64,000 nt of DNA from assembly GCA_027886175.1 (NCBI GenBank), contig JAJNNQ010000024.1, positions 24,469,001 to 24,533,000 on the forward strand, written 5' to 3'. The translations under genes and the position numbers were made by a program. The notes under the pieces are model-generated. The model searched no databases. It was not told the origin of the DNA and saw nothing but the letters and a program-made list of their open reading frames with translations. Numbering within the stretch: position 1 is the first letter of the stretch; every line of letters begins with the position of its first letter. This document shows, piece after piece, positions 37,701-48,130 of this stretch. The stretch is from Phylloscopus collybita (taxonomy: Eukaryota; Chordata; Aves; Passeriformes; Phylloscopidae).

Positions 37701-40249
37701 AAGGTAATTAGTTGATTTTTCATCCCCAACGCCCCCCAGTATGATACAGTCACCAATTTGAGAAGAAGCTGATGTGTTTTAAGAGTTCTGCTTATAGTGA
37801 GTCAGGGATCTACTATAGAAGAAAGAGTAGGGGGACCTCTTTATCAAACAGATAAAGGTTGTGTTACTGCTCAGAACCCTACTGTTATTTCTTCAACCAT
37901 AAAAGCAGGTCTGAAAGTCAAAATCCCATTTGACAATGTCTTTAAACTTGCTAAGTTTAGTTGTCTTACCAGATCTGTAAATACTGTTCTAAGATTTTTA
38001 ATTTTCTGCTATACTTGGATATAACTGACTGAATTATGATGCTTAATGCATATCACAAAGACCTTGCTGCTTGAAGGAAATGGCAATGGAATACAGTCTC
38101 CTCCCTTTCATTTGCTGTTCTTAAGGAGTTTCAGCATATGGGGTGAATGGTAACTTGTGTAACATATGGGGTGCAATGGTATTTGTAAGTCTAGCTGAGC
38201 TAGTTACTATGCAAACTTGGGTTTTTTTAACTTTATGGGGAGTTCTGAGATCAGGCTGTGAGTCTCAGCAGTGTGCTTAAAGTAACACTCTTCAATATTG
38301 TAACATTCTGGTTCATTTTTAAGTCGTGTTTCTAACTGGTGGTTGTTTAAATGTCATTCTGGTTTTTGCATTTGGAATATCACAGGCATTTGAAATGCCT
38401 GCTGGAGGGGTCAGTAGCAAGCCTCATGGCATAGAAAAATGTGACAACAGCTGTCTCCTTTGTAGCTCTTAAACACTCATATCTGGCATTGGGTGATTGC
38501 CCCTGAGAAGGGCAAAGAGGTAAATGAATGCAGTCTATAGCCATAGCTTCCATTTTTAGAGATGAGTGAACAGATGTGATTACAGCATACTTGTGAGAAT
38601 TGTTAGTAAAAGAAAAATGTATTTAGCTTTTTCTTTCACAGGATCCTTGTCAGCCAGGTACGCTTTCCCGAGGTATTTTGAAATGTTTGTTACTAGATTT
38701 GTATTAAGTGACCTAGCTTGTTTAAACTCAGTCAAAACATAATCTTGCACTGGTGTTGGCTCTAGTTGAACAGAAATTATTCTTAATTAGGTTGATATAG
38801 GCTCTGCATGGGGGAGGGGATAGAGAATAGCAGCTTAATACTCAGGTTGAGCAGACAAATGATAGTCTGTAGTAGAAAACAGTGACTTTCAAACTGTTCA
38901 CTTGCACTACTGACTGGAGATTTCCTTTTCAGGGTGATGGCTGATGAGCTGACCAATACCAGAGCAATTCTCCAGCGCCAAACCAGGGATGCACAAAGTG
39001 CAATCCAGGACTTGCTGAATGAACGCGATCAGTTCCGTCAAGAGATGATTGATACACACAAGTATGATTTTTCTAATCGAGACTGCCTCTGTGCAAACTT
39101 CATTTTTGGCAGTTTATTTTAGGCTAGAGGAAAATCAAATAACTTTCCACTCTTCCAGTGATAGTCAACAAAAATCAATTATGCTGATGTATAGTATGGT
39201 CACTTTTCAGTCTTAAGAGCTGAAAGAGCAAAAGTAATATAGTACTTTGTTCATTCCCTAGGCATCTGAGGTCTTAAGGGTAATAAACTGTGGAAAGGAC
39301 ATCCCTCACGTCCTCAGGCTTTCTCTCTTTAATCACTTACTGTCCTGACTTCAAGTCTTCTCTGATTCCTTCCAAAATATTAAAGAGATTATTCTACCTA
39401 CATGGACTTTACAGTTCTTATTCTGCCAGATGTCAAATAAGTGTTCCCAGTATTAATGTCCTGTGTTGGTTAGTGAGGCCTTGCCTTGGAGAATAGCCCA
39501 TTTGTCTCCTTGTTTTTAAACACTTTTTTTGTCCATTTCTTTGGTTTAAGATTTAGCTTATGCAGTAAGTCTTGGGAAGAGATGATTCCTCTGAAATGTG
39601 CTGGGTGCTGATTATACAGTATAGAATACAAGCCCCACTAACAGTGCTTCTTTCCTTTCTGCACAGGTTGCTGGAGGAACTCATGGTCTCTCTTCAGTGG
39701 GGGAGACAACAGACATACTATCCTAGTGCCCAGCCTTACACTACAACAGAGCTAGCAGCTGTGAACTGTAAGCTAGCCAAAGCTGTAAGCTCACATCTTC
39801 TAGGAAATGTTGGCACTAACAGTCCAAAGAAGACTTCAACAACTGTGGAGTTTTGCAATACACCTGCTGAGAAAATGGCTGAAATGGTAAGAATTCTTGA
39901 TACCTGTTAATCTTTATATTGAGGTTCTGGGTGAACAGATCCTTCATTTTCAACTTGCCAAAAAGATGAAAAATGGCTTTTGAGCAGAAACCCTTCCTAG
40001 TTCTTAGAAAAGGAAAAAGCCCATAAAACTCTGTAAGAGTATTTTCAGTGTCAATTTTTCCATCCTTAGATGCTACGTGTACTGGATCCAGCTGCACATC
40101 CAGAAACAGAAGTTTCCTTTTCTGAGACTTCTCCATCTTCTTTCCTTACCACAAAGAAAAGTATTGGAAGGTTTCACCCATATACAAGATATGAAGATGT
40201 CACCTTCAATTGTTGCAATCACTGTCAAGGAGAGCTGATAGCCCTTTAA
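34744..40249 (+). CDS. BLZF1: BLZF1 (golgin-45), complete coding region
   Basis: Golgin-45 is a medial-Golgi coiled-coil tether that binds GRASP55 (and RAB2A) and supports Golgi structure and secretion. Six coding exons join in phase (34744-34762, 36118-36557, 37176-37375, 38933-39061, 39667-39886, 40070-40249) to 395 aa; human has 400. Residues 1-115 are low-complexity with SPGVLQLGK and RILVPKAAITH. A coiled coil spans about residues 117-290 (KNSEKRLLQDKEGLSNQL, NRELKKLLVASVGDDLQYHF). The C-terminus GRFHPYTRYEDVTFNCCNHC ends in GELIAL*. That tail is known to bind the GRASP PDZ domain, partly through zinc-coordinating cysteines. A second in-frame Met at residue 21 matches the GDGMETE of human and could be a downstream start. 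Confidence 0.96.
34763..36117 (+). other. BLZF1: BLZF1 intron 2
   Basis: A 1.36-kb intron containing a sense CR1 fragment near its 3' end (35768-35958). Nothing else was recognised. Confidence 0.8.
35768..35958 (+). mobile_element. CR1 LINE 3' end, sense orientation
   Basis: It contains gacactggaacaggttccca, ccctggaagtgttcaagaac, ctggtctagtggaaggtgtc and the end tatgattttctg. It is a 5'-truncated copy about 160 bp upstream of BLZF1 exon 3. Confidence 0.92.
36118..36557 (+). CDS. BLZF1: BLZF1 exon 3
   Basis: It has 146 codons plus two leading bases (residues 8-153), from DDASAPIRG to LSNQLRVQTE. It holds the N-terminal disordered region and the start of the coiled coil. The acceptor is aatttcag and the donor GAG|gtaagg. 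Confidence 0.95.
36558..37175 (+). other. BLZF1: BLZF1 intron 3
   Basis: A 0.6-kb intron. Nothing notable was seen. Confidence 0.85.
37176..37375 (+). CDS. BLZF1: BLZF1 exon 4 (coiled coil)
   Basis: It encodes residues 154-219, starting VNRELKKLLVASVGDD and ending CDVWRSKFLAS, nearly identical to human golgin-45. The donor is AG|gtattc. Confidence 0.95.
37376..38932 (+). other. BLZF1: BLZF1 intron 4
   Basis: A 1.6-kb intron with only short chance frames and no recognised repeat. Confidence 0.85.
38933..39061 (+). CDS. BLZF1: BLZF1 exon 5 (coiled coil)
   Basis: It encodes residues 221-262, VMADELTNTRAILQRQTRD to QEMIDTH, with split Arg and Lys codons at its ends. The acceptor is cttttcag and the donor AA|gtatga. 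Confidence 0.95.
39062..39666 (+). other. BLZF1: BLZF1 intron 5
   Basis: A 0.6-kb intron. No other feature was seen. Confidence 0.85.
39667..39886 (+). CDS. BLZF1: BLZF1 exon 6
   Basis: It encodes residues 264-336, LLEELMVSLQWGRQQTYYP to CNTPAEKMAEM. It covers the end of the coiled coil and the linker to the GRASP-binding tail. The donor is ATG|gtaaga. Confidence 0.95.
40070..40249 (+). CDS. BLZF1: BLZF1 exon 7, coding part (C-terminus)
   Basis: It has 59 codons and a TAA at 40247-40249, giving MLRVLDPAAHPETEV to CCNHCQGELIAL. The Cys/His cluster and the hydrophobic C-terminal residues are the GRASP55-binding tail known from the mammalian protein. Confidence 0.94.
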   Translation: MLRVLDPAAHPETEVSFSETSPSSFLTTKKSIGRFHPYTRYEDVTFNCCNHCQGELIAL

Positions 40250-41500
40250 AAGCCCAGCCAAGCTGCACATGCACTCTTTCTGAAGAACTACACTGGTTGG
40301 TGTTCAGCGGGCTTCTCTTTGTCCTTTTTCTGTAATGGGTGGGTTTGGCATTGGAAATTACAATGTTTCTGCTTCTCCACAGTCTTGAAGTTTGGGTTTG
40401 ACAGGATAGTCTCTGGGATACTTCTACTACTTCTCAACTGGGAAAGCTCCTTATTTTCTTTTACAAAGGCAAGTCAAAAAACATTATGCTGGTCCAATTT
40501 GTAGAGCATAGAGATGCTCTTGACTATATAACATTTATAGTCGTATTAGCAAATCATAATTAGCAAATCATTATGATAATAATCATAATGAATTTACCTT
40601 CAGAGGGAGACAGAAGTGTAACCATACCAAAGCAAATGAAGTGCTGAACAGTTAGATATAAGTTTAAAAATAATGGTAAATGGTCAGTTACCTGTTGGGT
40701 CTTTTGATTAAATTTTAGCCAAGGTGATGAACTGTTCCCAAGTCTTATGTTCTACGTTTAAAATTTAGTTATAAAAAGGAGTATGTGCAATGATTCTTCG
40801 TAGCTGTAAGTTCTGAAAGCAAGAGTATATGCAATGTCAGCCCTCCTGTCAAGAAGGAGATGAAGCTTGAATGAACTCTAGCTATAATATATAAGTAGTA
40901 ACTGCTTTCAAGTGGACTCTAGAACACTGTGTGGGGTGAGATTATTCTTGTGTTTCCATAGAGCTGAAATAATGGCTTTTCTATTGTTTCAGCTTCTAGA
41001 GTGAGGCTGCTGTGTAGCTGATCCTCAGCAAAGGCAGACTGAGCAAAGGCAGACTGACATACTTCCTTTAGTACATAACATTGAATCCTGGTCTGGCATT
41101 AGGACTCAGTCCTTGCCCAAGGTCTTCCTGGGTGTTATGGGAAGATGAATAACAGTATCGTTTGCACAGATACTGTTAAAAGAAAAAAGTATTTTTTTAC
41201 TTGTATGGTTTTATAATCTTGAGGTAGATTTGAAGGTTGACATAGGTTTGAAGAGAACTTTTAGGAGACAATCTGCTAAATCCAAAGAAGCTGTTTAAGT
41301 TTCTTAGTTTGACCCCCAAATTTACCATATGAAGCTGTCTAGTTTAGGGAAAAGGTTTCTGAAATGGTTGCTTTTACCCCATTTTCCTTTGAATCTCATA
41401 CCCATGATCAGAATATTTAAGTTCTAAGTTCTTGCTGTTGCTGGCTCTGCTTTGGTTTACATGAAGAAAGCTACAATAAACTTCCCTTGCTTGCTTTCAA
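40250..41500 (+). other. BLZF1: BLZF1 3' UTR (inferred)
   Basis: Non-coding sequence from the stop codon to the AATAAA at 41475. It contains a short palindrome, CATTATGAT-aata-ATCATAATG (40569-40590), and a 15-bp tandem duplication of agcaaaggcagactg near 41030. Confidence 0.6.
41475..41480 (+). terminator. BLZF1: BLZF1 polyadenylation signal candidate
   Basis: AATAAA is the first canonical hexamer that I found downstream of the BLZF1 stop codon. Cleavage would fall near 41495-41510. Confidence 0.6.
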
Positions 41501-41509
41501 GTTGCCATT

Positions 41510-42140
41510 TTGGATTTAATGAAGTCACATCTCTGACCCTGTTTCCTCTGTAGCATAAACTGAACTCTATGACATTGAACTCTAAAACCCTTCACCTCTG
41601 CTGGTGTGAGGCAATGAACAGAGAAACACCTCCTTTGTAGTTTTCTACAGTTAGGGAGATGGTGTTTGTGAACCTTTGCAAACATTCCCCCTGGATTTGC
41701 CTGCTAGACACAGGAAGCTCTCTCTTCTTGCCTTTGGTGTCAGGGGAAGGTGCTGGAAGGAGGAATGCACCTGTTACTTATGTGTCCCATTAGTGTGTGA
41801 AATTTTCACTTTGTGTCCATGCTCGCTCTCTATGCTGGCAAAAGCTGCAACAGAGCAGGCTCCAGTCCAACACCAGTGCTCTCAATATGCCTGTAACTAG
41901 CTCCAAAAATAACTGAGAAAAATACTACCAGCAAAGCTGTTTTCCATCTACCACACTTCTGTCTGTTGCACTACTCCCAGAAAACACTGTGAATGTGGAA
42001 AAATGTAGGAGCAATGCCAGGATCATGAAATCTGCTGGGGCGTACAGTTGGACAGAATGCTCCTCTTCTTTCACTGATATTATGATTTCATGAGTGACTT
42101 GGGCACGTTCTCTATCAAGAGTTCACAATTTAGCTGGGTA
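41510..42140. other. Short intergenic gap between convergent BLZF1 and CCDC181
   Basis: About 0.6 kb between the two inferred 3' ends. I see no gene or repeat. Confidence 0.5.
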
Positions 42141-42161
42141 AGGTAATGTAGCTTGGTAGAT

Positions 42162-42167
42162 TTATTG
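42162..42167 (-). terminator. CCDC181: CCDC181 polyadenylation signal candidate
   Basis: TTTATT on the plus strand is AATAAA on the minus strand, about 0.7 kb after the CCDC181 stop. A weaker ATTAAA lies at 42240-42245. Confidence 0.5.
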
Positions 42168-42871
42168 TAGTAAACATTGACATTTATATAAGGAACCTAG
42201 CTTCCTTACTACTGGAAAAGGTCGTAATTTGCACAAGTTTTTAATTCCACAGAATAGAAAAGTAGTGAATATGACTCACAGAAATAAGTTTCAAAACCTG
42301 TTGCACTATCACCTACACATTAGTCTTCAATGACTACTTTCCAGGAACCTAAAAGAACACTCCTCTGGTCTAGAGCTGGTCAACAGATCAATAGGAAGTG
42401 GTACAAGAAATACCATTTTCCAACATAACACCTTGTACAGTCTTAATCACTAGCAGCATCAAACAGCAATATTAATCCATCAAAAATTCAACATTTTACA
42501 CAGTAGCCTGCATCCAGGAATCCGTGATGGAGCTGAGTATAAAGTGCCATTTAAAGAAGGGAATGTGTATTTGCTACCCTTACATATACATCTTGCACTC
42601 AATTAGATTTGGTTAAACCAAGAAGATCCCTGAGTTATGCAGTAAAGCAGGCTTTTCAACTAAATTACAAATAAATAGATAGTAAAATTATTGTCACTGA
42701 AGGTAATTGTTAAACTTGCTTGAAAGCTCTAAAAACATCATAAAAAGGCAGTAGCTGTAAAGGACAAAAACTCAAGCCATAAAAATTAAGAAGATTGTCA
42801 CGAAGAACTCTGTGACTACATCAAATTTTCAGCTGTAATGATCTATGAAGCAAAAGGATTCTGGCTCTGAA

Positions 42872-42992
42872 TTAAACATAGTGGATGTTCCGCATCTTTC
42901 TTGCTCTTCTGACTTCTAAGTTAATCTGCCTGACTCTGTCTTGAGCAGCTAGTTCTGCTGCTTGTTTCTCTTCTCTCTTCCTTCTCAGCCAG
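42872..42992 (-). CDS. CCDC181: CCDC181 last coding exon (stop TAA 42872-42874)
   Basis: It completes an Asp codon, then encodes WLRRKREEKQAAELAAQDRV to RARKMRNIHYV* (residues 473-511). The acceptor is ctctccacag. The human tail continues for about 14 more residues, so this end is shorter. Confidence 0.88.
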
Positions 42993-45900
42993 CTGTGGAG
43001 AGAGAAAGAGGACCAGAAGTGTTGGCAGTTGTAATTTCAGGTTTGACATCATCCGTCCAAAGGAGATTTGTCCCCCACTTAACTGGAGCCCACCCTGTCT
43101 TGTAGGGTGAAGCTGGGTGTCACAGCTGAGACAGTCTAAAAGCCTGCCACACCCAAACACAGGAAGCACTACCTTCCCACCCCAATTCCCCTGCTTCTGC
43201 ACCCACCTTTACCTCCCCCATTTTGTTAAACTGGATTAATTTTATGTTCATTTCATGGACTGAATCAACCCAAGCTTGCTCCAGAACAGGCAACAAGGGT
43301 TTGAGGAGAAGATCCCTTTTTTAGCAAAAGGAATTCACTCTTTTCAACTCAGATTCTTACAAATAATTTCACAGCAGTGAACAAACAACATCAAAGAACT
43401 GATGTGTTTTTGCTAGGGTGTAAGTTTAAAAGGGCATATTCATAAAAAAAACCAAAAACAAACAAACAAACAAAAAACCACCTCCAAAACAATAAGGATG
43501 TCAGCAGCAAAGATGTACTCTAAGATGGCTACAGTTTCGAGATGATAGACTAGAAAATTTTCAAATGTGGTCTCTTAGGAATGACCCTACTCACTCTCTG
43601 AAAGCTCTGTCACATTCCTCTGCACTTGGAAAAAAGGACACCTCCTCAGTTTGGCGTCTCAAATATTCTAACCGTTTTTCTTTCACATATTGTTGGTGCT
43701 TTTTTTTAAGCCATAACCTGTAGGCTTCTTCTGGATCCCTGTTCACCTCCTAGTTAATAAAAAAGACATGTTACAAGGGTTATCAGTAAATAACCTTTAT
43801 AATAATCACATTATAATGGGGTTTTTTTGTATTCTGCTGGCATCTCCCCTCCGTGAAGCATACTTTATAAACACACTAGAGCATATGCCAGTCTGGCATA
43901 GACTGTATATATCAGCAAGCATTCAAAGCACCATGTTTAAAAAAGTACTGAATTTAGCTTTTCAAGTTTGTCACTTTAAGGCAGGAGAACTCCAGGGTTT
44001 GATCAGGTCATGTGCATTAACTGCTTGCTAACAGGTTCTGATGGTAAGGAACACACTCCAAAGAGTCTTCTGGCAGCTTGTTCACTGCAGGGCTCAGTCA
44101 AGTCCTTCTCTTGGTATGTGGGAGTATCACTGCATCCCCTGTGATTTCATAGTTAAGTTCATGTATGCTGCTTCTACATTGCAAGCCACTCTGCCAAGCA
44201 GATCAATCCTAAACTTGCAAGTCTAGCTCTTCTCTGTAAACAGTGTAACAAGATTTCCCCTTGCTGTAAATTTTCACACACTTAGCTAAGAATGCAGGTT
44301 TAGAATTTGGTTTTCATATTTAAAAAGAGCACTATAGATCCCAGTTCCACATAGGGAGACCTTACTTTAATTCTCAGCTCTTCCAACTTCCTTGCACGAC
44401 GATTTCGCTTTTCTTCTTGTATCTGTGCTTTCTTCTTCTGTAACCAAGCTCTAAAAACTAATTCATTCTCCCTTCTCCTCAGTTCTTCTAGTTCCTTTTT
44501 CCTTTCTTCTTCCTTAGGTGAAAGGAAAAGTGAATAAACTTAGTTTTTAAGAGAATGATCTTAATCTGCAAAGACTGTTGCAGGCAATAAATAAGCCATT
44601 TGAATTGCATGAGAAACACTAAAATACAGATGAAACAGGAATACTCAAAGACAGCTGATACTACATTTAGGAAGAAATTGCTTGGAGCACTTCTGTGGTT
44701 TGTGATATATTTAGACACTTTCAGTCTAATCCTTTTTGTGATTACCTCCACTTCCATGACACCTCTAGACTCACAGACATTTAAATAGCATCAGGTGAAA
44801 ACTCTTAATTTTAAGTCTGCCCAATATCTCTAGTTAGCTTAGAATCGTTTTAAATGGATAAATTTTAAAAATAAATGCAGCTCTCAGGCTTGATGCACCA
44901 CTAAACCTTAAAGGATATTTAACATCACATGGATTGCAGGCACTACCTCATAAATAAGGACCTTTTTTTGGACATGAAGGTGCAATGTATTTACTTAAGG
45001 AGATCTCACTAAGAAGTATTAATAGCTTCAGGCCTTTTTCAAGAGTACAAAATGAACTGATACTTAAAAAATTGAGAAAAGTTTTCTTTTACTTATTAAT
45101 TACATTTTAGCTAATGATAAGTATCTACAAGGAAGAGAAAAAGTTTCAATTAATGCTTCAGAAAGCTAACTAGGACATTTTTTACCAGGATTTACTCTCT
45201 TTGACACAAAAGCTGCAATCCTATTCATTTCAATACTTCGAGAAATCTAATCTTCTTTCAAACAGATGATGTTCCTCCCACCTACACACAACTTTCAGAT
45301 ATCCTCCAAACTTAGCATTTCTAATTTACTGGAATGAAAGAAACTCCATTAAAATGAAGCAGATAGATAATGCCAAGTTTCATGTCTGGGAGATCCATCA
45401 CAGAACGGAAGAATTCCATTCCAGAATGAAGAAATAAGGTAACACATCCTTACCTTTCCATAAGTCAGCCAACAAAGGAAGAATTTAGCACACACTGATA
45501 GGAAAATAACCTTCCTTCCCCTGACTACCCTACCTTTTACTTTAAATACACAGACCATGGTTTCAAGAGATCTAGTCTTGTGTGCACAAAGAAAACAATT
45601 GCTCATCAGATTTCATACCCCTCATTACTAAGCTGAGCCTCAGCAACCTTTTCAAATAAAGCAGGCTAGAGCTCTTTCCACAGATAGAAAGTCACCTTGG
45701 AAGCTACTTAGCCAGCTTAATTAGTACATCATGGCACAGAAAAATGGCAGATGCTTCATGCTCCTTTTATAGAGCAACACACATAGCAAGTTACCTTTTT
45801 GTAACTGTATCATCATAATGCAAGAAGAAGAAAAACATCAACGTTTTTTAACTCTCTGGTAAAGATTTCTGAAAAAAATCAGCCCCATTACAACTGTCAG

Positions 45901-48130
45901 AGGCTGACTCTCTATTAAATGTATTTATATTTAAATACATTTTTTCTGTGTAAGGAGCTGGGAAAGAATTAAAAAGGTTCTTACAGTCACTCTGCTGGGT
46001 GAATGTTATATTATGACGGAACACTCTCCCATATGATAATTGCCTAATCCATACTTCTTGAGAACTCAAATGTGCCCCAGCCTTACTGTGGTTAATGTAA
46101 ACTTCCTGCACTGCAGTGTAATATATATGTTGACGTGACACCACGTGCTACATTCCATAAACTGTGGGAGTGTAACAGAACCTAGGTAGAGAAAGTCAAG
46201 AAGCAAAAGCAGTAAGAAAAATATTTAAAAAGAAGGCCTATTTATGAAGGATATATTAAACAAACACTTTCTTTCTCTCTGAGCAAGGCATGATCCTATG
46301 CCACTCCGGGAAAGAAGCTTTGAGAGATTCTATACAAACCCCAGAGAATTATTGTTACTATTGTTGTTATTATTGTTATTATTATTACTACAACTATTAT
46401 TGCTTCCTCTTTTTTCAAGGTAGAATGGGGTAAATGCCCTAAGCATATGGTCTTTGTGCAGCAAAGGAATAAGATGGTCACTGTGATTTACTTGTCTCTA
46501 TATATTTACCTCTCTCCTCAGCATTTCCTTCCTTATTTCTATCTGCCTCCTTAATTCTTTTTGTCTGGGAGTAAGACTGTAAGTGGAGCTTTTCACAGAT
46601 TTGCTTGCAGACTCAGTCTTCTGTTTTCCCACATCCTTTGCACCACTCAAAGCAGAATCTGGATGATCCTTGGAGTCAGATGGAGGCGCTTCTTTCCTTT
46701 GAGAGGCAGTGGGCAAAGAACCGGAGACTGAAGATGTCTGCTGAATTTCATTATCTGTAAAAGAAACACGTATTGTGGGGGAAATGCCCTGGCTTTCAAT
46801 ATCACATAGACTTAAAAGTTCAAACTTTCTATCTTTTTCTACTAGAATTTTACCATCTGTCATTTCCTCATCTGGGCCAGCACGTTCTGAACTTGATGTG
46901 GGTTTCTGTCCCTCATCATCAGAAATTTGCAGCTGAAACAGCCCAACTGAAAGATCATCTCTTCTTACAAGGTCAGTGCACTGACAAAAATCATCTCTTC
47001 TTACAAGGTCAGTGCACTGACAAAAATCATCTCTTTTTACAAGGTCAGTGCACTGACAAAAATCATCTCTTTTTACAAGGTCAGTGCACTGACAAAAATT
47101 ATCTCTTTTTACAAGGTCAGTGCACGGACAAACTTCAGCATCTTCTGGAGGAGGAGCTTGATGACCCATCTCATCCTTAAATTTTAATTTCCGCTCTCCG
47201 CTTTGATTCGCAGCATCCTGATTTTCCAGATCTTTGTTGGCTTCTTCAGTCTTTCCCGAATGCTTTAATTCTTCATCCTTTACTTCATCTTCTTGCTCAT
47301 TTTCCAGCTTGGATTCCTGGGTAGAGCTTTCTCTCTCAGATTCATGGTCCTTCTGTTCAGTATCTGCCCCGGATTCCTCGTATTTTTCATTAGAGTATAG
47401 CACTTTTACATCATCTGCCTCTGAAAGGTGATCTTCCGTTTTCTCACTGTCTTCCTGAATTTGTGCAACATCCTCTTCCTTTTCTTCAGGATTCTAAAAA
47501 AATTAAAATAAACTAGTCTCTTCTCTCAACAAAAGAGCAGTTATCAAAGAAAGAGAAAAGAGACAGTGAGAGAGAAGAGCAGTACAAACTACCTGCATTC
47601 TAAACCAGGCTGTCATATAATGCATGTCATAACTAACAGCTTTTTTGGCACTAACAAGTCTCTTCATTTTCGTCATGTTCATATTCGCACAAAGTTTAAC
47701 TAACCAGTAAAGTAATTAGTGACAGCATAAAACCACAACAAGTGTTGCACAAATACTTGAAGGAACCTGGAAGTACTTCTGAATAAAATGCATCATTTTC
47801 AATGAACATTGAATTTTCTGTTTTAGGGATATTATAATCAAACTGAAATGTTTTTCACTGTCATTCCAAATAACCTTCCCTGTCAAAATTCAGTGAATGC
47901 ACCTACACATTTGAAGCAATACTCAATTTGTGCCTGTGATTCCAAATATTACTCAACTTTGTCTTCTAAATAACACAACTAGCATTTAATGTAACAAATA
48001 CCTCTTTTTCGCCAAGGTTTTGTTTTTCTTCTTCATCAGTTAGGCATTCTGTGTCTTTCTCAAAATCACCCTCATATTCTTCATTTTCTGTTAAATCATC
48101 CACATCTGCTTGATCTTCCTTTTCACTCAT
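42872..48130 (-). CDS. CCDC181: CCDC181, coiled-coil domain protein of cilia and flagella, complete coding region
   Basis: CCDC181 is a microtubule-associated protein of motile cilia and sperm flagella (reported to bind HOOK1). Five coding exons join in phase: 48002-48130, 46510-47493, 44366-44512, 43595-43749 and 42872-42992. They give 511 aa; human is about 509. The N-terminus is acidic (MSEKEDQADVDDLTENEEYE). A conserved GERKLKFKDEMG lies near residue 147 and SYSLTPRQKELRRQIEIRK near 347. The C-terminal third is a highly charged helix with FRAWLQKKK, YRLWLKKK and FRDWLRRKR repeats. An avian peculiarity is five copies of a 12-residue CTDLV(K/R)RD(D/N)FCQ unit at about residues 167-226. The C-terminus stops earlier than the human protein as I recall it. 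Confidence 0.94.
42993..43594 (-). other. CCDC181: CCDC181 intron (penultimate to last exon)
   Basis: A 0.6-kb intron containing a short CAAA-type microsatellite at 43442-43483. Confidence 0.85.
43442..43483. repeat. (CAAA)n microsatellite
   Basis: A-rich DNA with three to four clean CAAA units flanked by A-runs. Confidence 0.75.
43595..43749 (-). CDS. CCDC181: CCDC181 coding exon 4
   Basis: It encodes EVNRDPEEAYRLWLKKKHQQ to PSAEECDRAFR plus GA of an Asp codon (residues 421-471). Human has ENRDPQQAFRLWLKKKHEEQ. The acceptor is tattaactag and the donor GA|gtgagt. Confidence 0.93.
43750..44365 (-). other. CCDC181: CCDC181 intron
   Basis: A 0.6-kb intron without recognisable features. Confidence 0.85.
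44366..44512 (-). CDS. CCDC181: CCDC181 coding exon 3
   Basis: It has 49 codons, EEERKKELEELRRRENELVF to RKLEELRIK (residues 372-420). It is a charged helical segment with FRAWLQKKK. The acceptor is cacctaag and the donor AAA|gtaagg. Confidence 0.92.
44513..46509 (-). other. CCDC181: CCDC181 intron
   Basis: A 2.0-kb intron. It holds an ATT/GTT trinucleotide tract at 46347-46402 near its start (in transcript sense). Nothing else was seen. Confidence 0.85.
46347..46402. repeat. (ATT/GTT)n trinucleotide microsatellite
   Basis: Fifty-six bp of mixed att, gtt and act triplets, about 110 bp downstream of the donor of the large CCDC181 exon. Confidence 0.8.
46510..47493 (-). CDS. CCDC181: CCDC181 large coding exon 2
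   Basis: It has 328 codons (residues 44-371) from NPEEKEEDVAQIQEDSEKTE to EIRKEMLRRE. The acceptor tttttttag and the donor GAG|gtaaat fit, and both ends are phase 0. It contains an acidic stretch, the conserved GERKLKFKDEMG block, the 36-bp tandem repeat and ILVEKDRKFELLSLCDIESQ, which matches human ILVERDGKFELLNLQDIASQ. Confidence 0.94.
46954..47124 (-). repeat. CCDC181: In-frame 36-bp tandem repeat in CCDC181 (five copies)
   Basis: Four full copies and one 27-bp partial copy of a 36-bp unit encode CTDLV(K/R)RD(D/N)FCQ. Copies differ by only a few bases (AAA or AGA for the Lys/Arg codon, GAT or AAT), so expansion is recent or kept uniform by conversion. Each unit brings two cysteines, giving a CQC motif at every junction. 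The last copy runs into RRDDLSVGLFQLQISDD, which aligns with a single human copy. Confidence 0.95.
47494..48001 (-). other. CCDC181: CCDC181 intron
   Basis: A 0.5-kb intron between the first two coding exons. No other feature was seen. Confidence 0.85.
48002..48130 (-). CDS. CCDC181: CCDC181 first coding exon (ATG 48128-48130)
   Basis: It has 43 codons, MSEKEDQADVDDLTENEEYE to EEEKQNLGEKE. GDFEKDTECL aligns with DDFEKDLEWL of human. The exon includes 23 bp of 5' UTR up to the acceptor tttttgtag (exon edge 48153). The donor is GAG|gtattt. ACCAAAATGA gives an acceptable start context. Confidence 0.92.

Noticed and set aside
46773..47180. A 135-codon plus frame with an internal 12-residue repeat (HLFLQGQCTDKN)
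   Set aside because: It is the antisense shadow of the CCDC181 36-bp repeat; the minus frame is the conserved, spliced one.
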